A stretch of 64,000 nt of DNA, from contig VCAZ01000006.1 of assembly GCA_005784505.1 (NCBI GenBank), forward strand, positions 10,362,724-10,426,723. Direction: 5' to 3'. The position numbers and the translations under genes were made by a program. Shown here in pieces: positions 1 through 11,916 of the stretch; within the stretch, counting starts at the first letter, position 1; every line of letters starts with the position of its first letter. Below the pieces are notes generated by a model. That model searched no databases and was not told the DNA's origin. It saw only the letters and a program-made list of their open reading frames with translations. This stretch comes from Bagarius yarrelli. Taxonomy: Eukaryota; Chordata; Actinopteri; Siluriformes; Sisoridae.

Positions 1-2439
1 CAACCCTCAAAGTCTGTTTCTGGCTGTCGGATATGTTGGTGTTTATGTAATGGTAAAGGCAGTGATTTTGTGTAAATAACAAAATTCTAAAAATTCTGCT
101 ATGTAATGACCAAGGAATATAAGCACCACCTGCTTTCGTATTTTTACTTTTAATAAATAATCAATAAACATTTCGAAATGATTTTTTTTGTATTTAGTAA
201 TTACACCGGGGAATAAGGGGTTAAACACAAATGACCTGTAATGCAAACACTTATCATCCTTATAAATACAGACAGTGCTCACACATTTGTAATATACTAT
301 GTAATATTTACATTAGTACAATATGTCATTTGTCCACATGAAATAAATTGATACATGGATTTTATAAATGTATGTTGTAAGTAGAGTAAAAAACCTTTTT
401 TTTCCATATTGGAAAGTTAAGTAGAGCAGCATGCCGACCACATGGATTGAAGACATTCTGTATGGTAATTAGTGCACATGTGCCCTTTACTCTGTAAAAC
501 TTTCAAGTGGTCGACAGTCTTCCTCCCAGTGGCCTTAGCTTACTCGGCCTGTCTAAACAAATACCTCATCCTGTGGACCGGCACAGAGCTGCACAGAAAT
601 CTGGTCTGCTCCCCATGATATGCACATTCGCCATCCACCTACTGCTGCTTAGGACCACTAGATAATTAAATCACCTCTGGCCACAATATCTTCTTTTATC
701 TGCTTGGCCTACTATAAGCAGAAAGACGTCTTAGAAGGAAATATAGACTATAATTTACATTAAATACAAAATACTGTCTATTTAAAGAAGTATGCAGTAC
801 CTGGAAACAATAATCTGTAATATATAAAAATGTTGCTGTTGTATGACAAATCTGGATTTAGCCCCTTTGTCAGTTTCATTAGACAATAAATAAGATTTTT
901 TATATACAACCAGCAGAGCTCTATTGTTTGCTACTGGTGACCTACTGGCGACCTCTTTCATTTTAGTAGGGAGGTCTCTTGTTCAGGCAGCAGTGGACAA
1001 GCAGTCAAACGTTGTCATGACAGTTAGTTGCTAATTAGTTTGTGAAATACATAACTTTCGGTTACAATGGCCGCATATGTTTATCTTTTCAATATAGCTT
1101 TAACCCTGTCCATTAAAACTTCCAATGTCATTCATGCTTACCACATTGGTCACATCACATCATAAGCCAGGAACGTTTTCAGTAATGTTTCAGTCAGTCA
1201 GAATTTTTTCTGCATTAAAATATATTTGAAGGTTGCCAAAGTAAATTTATGTCCAGCAGTAGACTTAGATTTCTGTGTTATGTAAAAGACTGCTAAGCTT
1301 GCATGCGTGTTAACTGAGGAAATAAAAAAAGCAGAGAGCCTTCTTTCGTGCATTCTCTTTCCTTTTATTTGACACAGGGCCTAATCAGACATATGAACAA
1401 AAATCAACTGACATAATGACCTAAGTGCAACGCGTTAAGGACCTCATGTGTGAGGGTTGCGAGAAATTAAATATACCCAGGTCTTCCTCAAAAAGGAAAT
1501 ATCTTAAAATGAAATGACTAAACACAAATAAACTATTATGTATCTACCGCATAAAAGCAACAAAGATTTCGCTCGGTTTATGCACAGAATGTTGACATGA
1601 CACCTGTGGATCACTAGCGCTACAGATATTGTGTTGATCGTTCCATTGAATTAATCTCAAATGCAACAAAATATATTTCTTTATTTACCGTTTATTTTTC
1701 ATTTTATTTTGAAAATTCGTCCCACACAGGTCTTTCTGTCCCCTAAATTACAGATAGGTCTGAATTGTGCTAAAAGACCTGTCACCTTATCTTCTCAGGA
1801 GGAACATTTCGCACATGCAGCCTGTGATGTGACATAAACCAAACATTCAATAAACAGAAAAAATTGCGATATCCAGGATTCACACACAATGCATCTGTGT
1901 CCACCACCTAGCGACTCCTTTGAACTGATTTATTTTATGGGTAAAACAACTGAGCTGGTTAATACTGAATTTATGATACTTTACTCACTTTCTGAATCGG
2001 TGTACAAATCATTTACTCAGAACACTTCAGAATTAAGATTGTAAGTTCGTTAAGCTATTTAGCAAGAGTGGTTAGTAAGATTTAGCCTTAATAATCCACA
2101 GTATTTTTATGTTATTTTGAACAAAGCGTTTTAAATTACCTATAAAATTTGTTTTTTTAGTAGGAATCGTGGAATCCAGTCATAAAAAACAGAATTTACT
2201 GTATAAGACGGATTTTAATTTTTTGATACATAAATAAAAAACAGGCCAGTGCTTGTAAATCAAATCATTATTTTTTTTATTATCATATAAAAAGTGAACA
2301 GAAATTTAATGCACATGATGTCATGTATGATAAAAAATGTATTGTTAAATTATTAAATGCCCTGTATACATTACATATATGTTTGTGACATCATTCTATA
2401 ACTGTTTAGTTTAGAGCATATGTCTCTCGGTACCAGTCA

Positions 2440-2600
2440 AAAGTGTGAAAGTGTGGCCAAACTATAATATACACATAATATAGTAAGCAAAATTATCTGA
2501 TATATCAATAATATATCGATATTAGATAATTTTGCCTACTAAAATCGGTATTGGCATCAGCACCCAAAGACCTATATTAGTCGGGCTCCGTCTTTCTCTC
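2440..2600. repeat. Decayed DNA-transposon fragment with a 61-bp hairpin
   Basis: Contains a near-perfect inverted repeat at 2481-2541: two 23-nt arms (2481-2503 and 2519-2541) agree at 21 of 23 positions around a short AT loop. The flank to about 2600 resembles the ends of common fish hAT-type repeats (motif TTAGTCGGGCTC near 2577). The family assignment is tentative. Confidence 0.45.
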
Positions 2601-3751
2601 CTATTATTATTATTGTATTATTGCATTAAATGCTAAGAGCTATTTAAACACACACTTGTCCACCCTTTTTTTCCGCACTCATTCGGAATAACTTTGAGAC
2701 TGGAGGTGGTCGAGAGTGGTTTTAATTCATCCCTTTCAGCTGCGGCTGATGCCACTGCTCTTAACAATCCCCATGGAACTTAAGCTGTGTTGCATGATTT
2801 ATACCATACAGTACAAACAGCGAGGCATGCTGGCCTTGGAATTTGAGATAAAGGCTTAAACCCGTTCACTTTAAAGTGAACGATCACTCTGCCTTGAGAG
2901 ATCCCAGCACAACCAAACCGAGATTTCAAAATCCTCTCATAAAAACATATGTAAATTGAAACCAAGAGTGTAAAAAAGAGAATTTGAGGATATCATTTTC
3001 GAGTCTATTTAGCTGAGGGGAAGAAATGAGCAGCACAACATATGATAAATAATATCAGTCTGTGTTCAAATCAGACTGATATTTGCAATTTAATACTAAA
3101 ATACTGTATACTGTGTAGCAGGGAGAAAGAGAGATATGGAGATTTTATTTATGTTTATATATTTATTCCCAAATGTATACCTTTATACATATACTCAGGT
3201 TAGTTACAAAAACAGGCATGACCATCGACAGAATCCTGTAGTTCAAAGACATTTAGAGGCCTATAACACATCCCTTTATCCTTTTTTCTGTCCAGAAAAG
3301 CTGTGGCTTGTGAGGTATCCCACCACAACCACATTCTACTTTTTCAGCTCACCTGGCCATGACTGCAAAGTGTTTGCAATGTCCACTTCACCATAAGGGT
3401 TTTTGTGGGAGCCCACTAATCATTCCTGACTACTTGGCAGATGATAACCTTCAAGTGACACGTTTGAATAGATGGATGTGTTAGGGTTGATATGTAATAT
3501 AAATTAAATAGTGAGAAAGGGATATTATGGCAGTGATGGAGCGTTTAATGAAAATTCATGAATTCTGTACCTCCCATGGCAGCGATTTGGTTGCCAGCTT
3601 AAACATGGTATGGGACAGTACTTCCTCCAGGTGGAGCCTCAGGTCCAATTCTTAAACTTTAAATATTTCAGTCTACATTCTTTACATTCTAATCACTTAA
3701 TTTTTCCATATTATTATATTCATAATATCATGTCAGTGGTAGCTTTAATAA

Positions 3752-3955
3752 CCGGACATTTGGTGTCACCCAGATGAGGATGAGTTCTCTTTTGTCTTGG
3801 GGGGTTTTCCTTGCCACAGTCGCCACTGGCTTGCTCATTAGGGAAAAACTTACAAAGAACAATCTTTCATTCTTACTGCATTATCGGTGTAAAGCTGCTT
3901 TGAGACAATATCCGCTGTTAAAAGTGCTATACTAGTAAAATAAAATGAAATTCAC
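3752..3955 (+). repeat. Common fish dispersed repeat
   Basis: Carries motifs typical of a very abundant teleost repeat: TTCCTTGCCACAGTCGCC near 3808, GGCTTGCTCATTAGGG near 3829 and GTAAAGCTGCTTTGAGACAA near 3890, ending in an AATAAAATGAAATT-like tail. A related copy lies near 57.2 kb. It has no coding capacity. Confidence 0.6.
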
Positions 3956-6900
3956 TTTTTAAACAAATTTACTATCCAGTTTTGATAAATCTATGACTGT
4001 TGTAGAGTGAGACTACTGTTCTTGGCTGACAGAACTAGATTTCCGTGTGGTCTCCTTCTGTTGTAGTACATTAACCTTAAGGATTGTCATGTTGTGTGTT
4101 CTGAGCTTTCTTCTCACTGTGGTTGTAAAAAGAGATTAATTGTGTTACTGACCCCTTCCTGACAGCTTAAACCAGTCTAACCATTGCACACTGACTTCTC
4201 ACATTCAGTAGGTATTTCTGCATGCAGAACTTTTTTCTTTTTGTATTTAAAATAGATAAGCTTGACTTAACTCAACCACACTCTAATATTAGCATATAGG
4301 CATGTGCATTAAATATGTTTTAAGAACCTGCACATCACTATAATAAACAAAATAAAGCAGTGCTTCTAATGACAAAAATGTGGAAATATAGTCAAATTTA
4401 AAGAACTGAACGTATTACATCATTTAAAAAAAATCCTCTGGTATTACATCCTGTTCCCTGGCCTTTTTTTTTGAGTATATATAGCAACATCGATTTATCA
4501 TTTTTTCACCTTCAGTGCATGTTTTACCCTGGTCCGGATCACAATGGCTGCAGCTCTCAGGAACACTGTGTGCAAAGCAGGAATACAACCCCAAGAGGGA
4601 AATTTCTGTTTACAGTGTGGGTGTAATAATAAGTACAAAAGCAAAAACTTGTAAGCTCATGTAGACTAAAAGGATTTTTTAAAAAATCAATAAATAAGCA
4701 ATAATTATTCAAATCATAGTTCAACGAAATAACATTTAAATGTACTGGACTATGTTAATTCCTATACGTCGGTTTTACTTTATTCCTAGTGCCAAAATAA
4801 AGCAGTTACAGATAAAGTAACAAAAGCACAATACTACAAAAACAAAACAAATTATTTCCAAATCAATCATCTGTGGCTTTGAATTGTTTCGAATTTTTTA
4901 ATATAGTTTTTGCTCATTAAGACTTCGGTTGTGTGCAGTGTTTTGCATTTTGCATTCAATTACAGTTCATTAAGCATTTTTCCAACTAATGGGACAGGCT
5001 AACAGGATAGAGATTACTCAATGACGAAACTTGGCAAACAACACTACACCGCTCCTTTTTTAGAGCAAAGACATAAATGTGAACATAGGGGTCATCAGCT
5101 ACGGCATTCACAGACAAACACAAAATATGACACATAGGAGATTCTGTTTTCTGAATATGGACACACAGATGTGAAACACTTGCTGTATTCACTGAAATAT
5201 GCTTTTACCATTTATCTGAGTATTACATGTCAAATCTACAAATAACAATCTCTGTGGAAAAGCAAATCAACTTGTTCATTTTCTACTGTATGTGGGTCTG
5301 TCTGTATTAAGGTTAAAACAGAGCGATTTTAGCCAGCACATATAATTTCTCTTCGAATGCAACAAGGTACTGTTTAACAAAAAATATGCAAATTAGGCAA
5401 ATTAGGAAAATCAGTGACCAGCAATGTTTTTTCTTAGCAATTACAATTAATGTGATTATACAAGGTAGTCTTAGAAGCTTAGCTGCACATACCCAAAAAT
5501 TCAGTTTCTGAACCACGTTTATGATTTTGCAGCTAACATCTAACATAAATGCATATCAACACTGTTTGCAAGAAATAAAATCATTCCTATAAAGTAAAAC
5601 TTAAGCGAGAATTCTGGACCTTGCATAAAATTAGGTAAAACCATATTTTTCGTCATTAGTTTATCTGATAATATACAGTAAGTAGTTCCTCCATATCCCT
5701 TTTTCTTCTATTTTCCATTGTGATTTAACACGTTTCCAAAATCATTTAGCGTGTTCAAGTGGGGTTTTTTTTCATACAGATATGTCACATCATTGTGGCA
5801 GCCTGAGGAATCATATAGCAAACATAACGTCTCTCTCCCCTCTAACCCTGGGTTGTTGGAGGTGGTTTTCCCGGACATTGCATTTAATCCCAGGATGGGA
5901 CAATAGGACAAGATTGTTTTGCCACCTAATAATGCAAAACGAAATAATGCAAAAGTCCATCATACCTGTTTGCTTGGCAGGTCAGACCGACACATTGATT
6001 GACAGGCTATCAGTCCAGTGCTTTGTCACAGGAAACAAATTTATATAATTGAAAAAGAGTTAGTGGGGGAGAGACTGTGTGTGGCTGGGGCAGTAAGGGA
6101 GGTAAGGGTTAGCTGGGGGGGTGGCACAACCTTAATGACCCCAATTCTTCTGCTCTTATAAAAAGCTGTATTTCTTTCCTAAATAGGCATTGTGCTCACC
6201 CCTTTCCCACATGGGAACTCTGTTTGAATGAGGAGGGCTGTAAGAGCTAGGTTGCGAGAGCAGCGATGGCAGTCAGCCATTCCTAATGAACAATGCAGCA
6301 GAATAGCTTTAGTTGTCAAGACCTCCTTGGGCTGTACATAGAGAAGCTTTGGATATGTTGAATGGGCTTACTAAGGCTGTTGCTCCACTCAAATACCCCC
6401 ATCCTCACCCACAACCTCCCAGTTTTCCTCTTGCAGACCCCATTGATTAACCTGACTCTGTCTCTGAAAGGAGGCTAACAAGATGCAGTTGGAAGTTAAT
6501 GTCAGTTAGTAGCCATAGTGTGATGGGACAGCTGCAGGGTTTTGTGTCTTATCTCCTGGCTGTCTGGTCCCTAGGCAAGACTCACGGCCCAGAGGTCAAG
6601 GTATGCAATCCTAATGTGAAAATGTGTGTTACTCCCGCAGACCTTTCTAATAACCTTGATCCTAGGGAACCTACACTGAAGAGGTTTACAAAAAATAGGG
6701 AACAGAAAACAACAACTATCATTAAATTGTATGTCATCTTTTATTATTATTTTTTATTAATATATTTATTTATTACCTAATTGTGCATATTAAACCCAAT
6801 ACCTTGGTGTAACTGCTCATATTTTTCTAATAATCTGTTACGTTTTTAATGTACTTATTTTTTTGGCATGCCAACACATGGTGATAATTTTAGCATACAC

Positions 6901-7341
6901 AGTGCTTAGTTTACATTTAGACAGGACAAGCTATGGTAAACAACATACCATTGCAGCCCACAGAACTAGTCCCAGGATCAGTGTATATAATGAACTGGCT
7001 TCAGGGCTGTCAATGTTGGAAGATGAGAAACATTCTCAAACAAACATATAACATAATTAGTTCTTTATATGTGAGAGGAGCTGGGTAGCCATGTCATAGG
7101 AGCTTGTTTCAAACCACGCAGCTGCTTGGGAGCATTTTCCATTTATCTTATAGCACAGAACAATATACACTGCCTGGGCCATATGACTGTGCTGGCTTTA
7201 GAGAAATACTCATGTAAGTCTCTGTTTTAAACAGTCAAAGTGCTTTTAAAACCACCAGCCAGCACCACCGCTGCTTAGCTACTAATGGACCTTAATTTTT
7301 TTATTTTTATGAGATACTAACGACAACAGCCAACCGATGTG

Positions 7342-7670
7342 TGTAACAACTCCGGCCTTACCTGAGTACTAGCCATTTCCGCCAGTACTTCCTGTGGCTA
7401 TAAGCTAGCCAAACTATAAACATATTGTAAAGTATTGTTTGCTAGTGAACATACCAGGTGTGTCCATGTCCATGTCTTTTCGTTTACTGAACTCTACTCT
7501 GACTTTGGATTATAATTACTGCCTACTGTTTTGGATTTGTTTGCCTGGTTTGTGTTTGATTTCTGTGTACCAAACTCTGCATGTTTATTGACCAAGTCTG
7601 TGGATTATTGTAAAGCCTTTAAAAAAACTTTTTACTGCAACATGGATATTTCTCTGATGCCTGCTTTACA
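7342..7670 (+). mobile_element. Solo-LTR-like element
   Basis: A 329-bp unit that starts TGTAACA and ends TTTACA, so it has the TG...CA ends of an LTR. The flanking pentamers are ATGTG (7337-7341) and ATATG (7671-7675), a plausible 5-bp target duplication with one change. It shares a core (AAGTATTGTTTG followed by AACATACCA) with the unit at 40145-40513, which supports a dispersed family. No internal retroelement genes are present. Confidence 0.45.
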
Positions 7671-7777
7671 ATATGACTTGTTATCAGACCTATAACATGC
7701 AATGTTAAATTAAATCTTACACATGTGAGTATGCACAGAAAATGAAATCTGGAAAATCTAATATGTAATACGTTTCT

Positions 7778-7840
7778 CATGGTGGCTCGTGGCTCATGGT
7801 TAAGGTGTTGGACTACCAACCCAGCTTCAGTGCCAAAAGT
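7778..7840 (+). repeat. Decayed tRNA-like SINE head
   Basis: Looks like the 5' part of a tRNA-derived SINE: a GGTTAAGGTGTTGGACTACC segment resembles the A-box half and anticodon arm seen in the copy at 55.2 kb (reverse strand). The B box is decayed. This is not a functional tRNA gene. Confidence 0.4.
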
Positions 7841-10289
7841 AAACATATTCTTTCTAAAGATATTCCCTCAGTTGATGTTTTCTTTACAGTCCAAAATGTT
7901 TCACTGGTTTTCAAATAGATTTTGGTTAAGTGACCTCAGTTTAATACTCATTAAAACTTTTTATACCTTTTCTATGTAACAATGTCAGTCTAGAGGAGAC
8001 CTAGCTCATCAAAAATATTTCAGTATAAGAAAATCTTTCTATTCATTTACAGCAACCTTTAACAAACTTTTTTTTTTTACTGCTTACATATAACATTGCT
8101 CACATCAGAATCAGATCAAATGAAATGCTGTCTGAGTGTTTTCAGAGTATGTTTTTCTGTATTAATTGACCATTTTGCTAGATGCACCTATCATGTTTAG
8201 TAAGTATACAGTTAATGACAGTTTTAATTTCTTTAAGTTATTTGCCACCTTAGGGGGTTTTATAGCCGATCGTTCTGACTGCATCAAAGATAATGGCATT
8301 GTAGTGAAAATTAATTTTGGCTAAACACACAGTGTATCCAACACTCCACTTACTATCTAGCTTTATCAGACCATCCCTTTCTAATGAAATTCTGAGTTTT
8401 CAGATTAAATCTTATTTCATGCACATTTTGTTTTGTGACTTTTAGTTCTTTAGTGTAGCCATTTTCAAAAAAACCTCCAACTGGTAGCTAGTAGCTGGCA
8501 CCTCACTGAAAAATTCAGTTAAATGTTTTAAGTTAGTGCTTGAAAAATAAACAATTAATTAATTTAACACTGATTAATCACAATGCTTCAGTATATTGAC
8601 TTTGCCAGCACATTATAGACAGTTATTAGGATGTTGCCTCAGCATTACCATTCTGTGCCCCCAGCCATATATGATGAGGGATTAATACTTGTTTAATAGG
8701 TGCTTATTTAAAAGACTAAACAAAATGGCTTAAATGCTATAAATTATAATATATTTGTACTCCTTTATCCCGTAGGCATTTCCTAAAATGCCAATTAAAT
8801 GTTTAAACTAAAATGCTTTTGTGGGATCAGCATCATATGTCTCCGCTGAGCTGAAGAGTACAGCCCAGCAAACTATTGTCAGCAAGTCGGCCATTAACCA
8901 GGATTTTTGGTTGCTGTAACATAATGGATATCTTACACGCAAACCTTTAAAAGTTGGTGCTTCATTGTTTTTATTTTTAGAAACCCTAAAAATGTATTAG
9001 AGTAACAGGAGAGGCACAAATAGTGTCTGGGAGAATCGAAATAGACTGCAGACGTCTTAATGTATATAGTTATCCGTTAAGTAACCTGTGAAAAAGTGCC
9101 CGCTATCACTGGCTTAGCAATAGAAGTAGACAAAGAGTCGATTCTTTACCCCAGGCAGTAGACCAAAGTGGTAATTGGAAAGAGAAAGCGACAGAGGGAA
9201 ATAGAGAGAAAGGGAATAAAAGGCAAAGAGAACTCTTGGCGGCACACCGCATTCCCAGTTATATTAACCTTCCAGAGAAATCAGTCTGACACAGAAGCTG
9301 ACAGAGGATCTAAATTACCTTTTGATTGCTGGTGTGGCAGCCTGTTTATATTAGTGGTCATCTGGCACAATGCAGCCTCCTGTTCAGGCCCTCTGCAGTC
9401 GTCAGGCTCATATTAATTATGGTAAGTGACCTTCGAACAGGTGATGACAGAGATGAGAGTTGGGAGCCAGTCCCATAGACACACTGTTTGATGAGCTCAT
9501 ACGACTACACTGGTTTTGTAAAAAAAATTCTTTACTTTGGCACCACTGCTATCTTTTGTTCTCCATCAATTCCATTCTTCCCACAAACATTTCCTCCATC
9601 CTCTCCATTCTTGAACGCTCTTCTCCACTGTAATCTAGCATCAGTTTCTTCTTATGTGTCCATTATATTTTCTATGTGTGTTTCAGCATTGGTTACTTGC
9701 AAAAGCAAAATGCAAGAAAAAATATTAGATGCCAATTTCTTTCAAAACTGCACAGTCCACCTCTTTAAATGTGTTCCACTAGGTTAATTTATTTACTATT
9801 GATTAATTATAGTTTCCATGCCCTATTTTAGCCTTTAGTCTAAATATATTTCGAACATCAGTTAAATATTAGCATGGGACTTTGTTTAACAGGCTAATAA
9901 GAGGGAAGTATCCTCATGTGCTCAGGACAGATCTGTAGCCAGTGCTGATGAATAAAAATGAGGAAACCTCTATGGCTAAATGTGTTAACACTTGACTATC
10001 CCACCCAAATGTTTTTTTTTGGCTGTGGGATTTGCCTGTTTAGTCACAATAGCATTAGTGAGATTGGGTGCTGATGTCAAAGCAAGGAGATCGTAGTTAC
10101 TTTTAAAAGCGGGTTAGGGATTTAGGGAATTTAGGAAAAGTTAACATATGGGTTATATTGTCAGGTCTACTCAAATATTTGACCAATAAATGCACTCTGT
10201 GTTGTAATAATTTAAAATAATGTCAAATTTTATATACATTATTCTGTTATTACTCTTTGACATCAACTCAGCTCGTTGCATTTGAAGGA

Positions 10290-10773
10290 GGAATGCTATG
10301 ACCCCAAAAACATCATCCCCACTATCAAACATGGAAGTAGAAACTTTATGCTTTGAGTGTGTATTGCTACTAAGGGGACAGCACAACTTCATCACATCAA
10401 AGGTATGGTAGACGGCGCCATGTACTATCAAATCTTGGGTGAGAACCTCCTTTCCTCATCCAGGGCAGTAAAAATGGGTTGTGGATAAGTATTCCAGCAT
10501 GACAATGACCCAAAACACACAATTAAGATAACAAAGAAGTGGCACAAGAAAAAGCACATTAACCAGAAACTCTCCAGACCTTAATCCTATAGAAAATCTG
10601 TGGAGAGAGCTGAGGGTTCGAGTTGCCAAACATCAACTTTGAAACCTTAATGACTTAGAAAAGATCTGCAATGAGAAGTGATTTAAAATCCCCCCTGAAA
10701 TGTGTGCAAACCTGTTGGCCCACCAAATGAAACGTCTGACCTCTGTGATTGCCAACAAGGGTTTTGGCGATTA
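10290..10773 (+). pseudogene. Tc1-type transposase remnant, C-terminal half
   Basis: Reading the plus strand gives stretches typical of the catalytic half of Tc1 transposases: an IKHGSRNFML-like block, IKGMVDGAMYYQILGENLL, then VFQHDNDPKHT, and in a shifted frame segments matching the end of the family (LCKEEW-type region, VIANKGF-like end near 10750-10773). Stop codons interrupt the frame (after FML and before VFQ) and at least one frameshift lies past 10560. The N-terminal DNA-binding half is missing and no terminal repeats are evident. It is a dead old fragment, much more decayed than the copy at 40.5-42.1 kb. Confidence 0.8.
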
Positions 10774-10784
10774 ACCACCAATTG

Positions 10785-10860
10785 CTCAGTTGTATAAATG
10801 ATATAAATGTAATTTGCTCCGAATAAGGGCATCTGCCAAATACCATAAATGTAAAAAACA
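10785..10860 (+). repeat. SINE tail fragment
   Basis: The segment AATAAGGGCATCTGCCAAAT (10823-10842) followed by a TAAATGTAAA tail matches the 3' end of the SINE family seen at 38.97, 55.08 and 56.68 kb. It directly follows the Tc1 remnant. Confidence 0.5.
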
Positions 10861-10884
10861 GTTCTAGTATAAAGATTTGAGTCA

Positions 10885-10890
10885 TTTATT
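10885..10890 (-). terminator. Candidate poly(A) signal for sfrp5
   Basis: AATAAA on the minus strand, about 700 nt after the sfrp5 stop codon. It is the clearest canonical hexamer I noticed in the expected range, but the hexamer is common in AT-rich DNA, so this is a guess. Confidence 0.25.
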
Positions 10891-11587
10891 GTATTAACAG
10901 AAAATTATACATAAATGATGCCTGACAGATGTTTTTTTTTTAATCTTTACAAATATAAGTCATAATTTCAGTACAAAATGTTTTTTTTTTTTAAAGGAGA
11001 AAGTATAAAAAGGCATTTAACCAAACTGTGAGGTTCAGTCCAGAGTCTGCCATTCAACTGGCTGGTATGAGACCCTCTCACAACTGGGAAGTGATGCAGT
11101 GCTACTCCTTGTCTCGCTGACCAACATTTATGAATAACTGCAATCAGTCCTTTTTCTAATTCGTGCCACATTTGATCTGACCACTGACACTTATCCTAGA
11201 AGCATATTTATAGATATAACCACATCATCAGCGTTTATGGTGCAAATTCTTTGAAATCCATATCTACAAAATACAAGAGAAGCTATTTGTCTTTTAATCT
11301 AATGTTTACTAACTGATTGTTCTTTCCTTTACTCTGACAATTGATCCTACGTCTACCACACAAAAATCGCCATTTAACTTGAACTTTTCTTTGGGATGAT
11401 AATTTGATCCTGTCATAACAAAGCTAAATGAGTACATGTGCATATATAAAAAAATTCAGATCGCTAAAGTATCAAACCATTAGCAGTGAGTGCTTCATTA
11501 ACCAACTGCTGAATAAAATGTATGCGGTTATTGCGAAGGGGAAGTGGAAAACTTTGAGTAAGCAGAGTTGAGTGTTATAGTCATTGA

Positions 11588-11916
11588 TCACTGGAAGACG
11601 CTGTGGTATGTTGGACATTGCTGTGACTTCATGTACTTCAGGGCATACTTAAGTTCCTTGCTCTTTTTGTCCCACTTGTGTATAGACATAAGCAATAGCT
11701 GCTGGTCTACCTTACGGCCCATGATAAGAAAGCTGCTCCCCAGGTTATCGAGTTGGGAGCAAGGGCAGTTTGCGCCATTCTTGATGTACAGTGTCAGTTT
11801 CTTCAGGTCTTTTTTGCGCAGGATCCCCATCTTAAGAACTTTTTTCTTCTTTTGAGCGGCGATTAGCTTGCGGTCACCCTTCTCTTTCTTTACTTCCTTG
11901 ATCTTCATTTTAAGTG
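11588..11916 (-). CDS. sfrp5: sfrp5 coding exon 3 (NTR domain and stop)
   Basis: Follows acceptor TCCTTCAG and runs to a TGA at 11590-11588. It encodes the rest of the NTR domain: KMKIKEVKKEKGDRKL, a KKKK run, NGANCPCSQLDNL, SSFLIMGRKVDQQLLL and the end CPTYHSVFQ. The reading frame extends upstream of the acceptor, but that part is intron. Confidence 0.94.

Larger units (their letters stand above)
1..11587. other. Intergenic region downstream of sfrp5, no gene recognised
   Basis: AT-rich DNA with no frame that looks like a conserved protein; all open frames are short, start in random sequence and overlap repeats. It holds the decayed repeats listed separately (2.44, 3.75, 7.34, 7.78, 10.29 and 10.79 kb). 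Two stretches, about 6.06-6.70 kb and 9.15-9.48 kb, are richer in G+C and lack recognisable repeat motifs; they are candidates for conserved non-coding sequence, which is inference. The start of the window to 2.4 kb shows nothing I can name. Confidence 0.6.
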
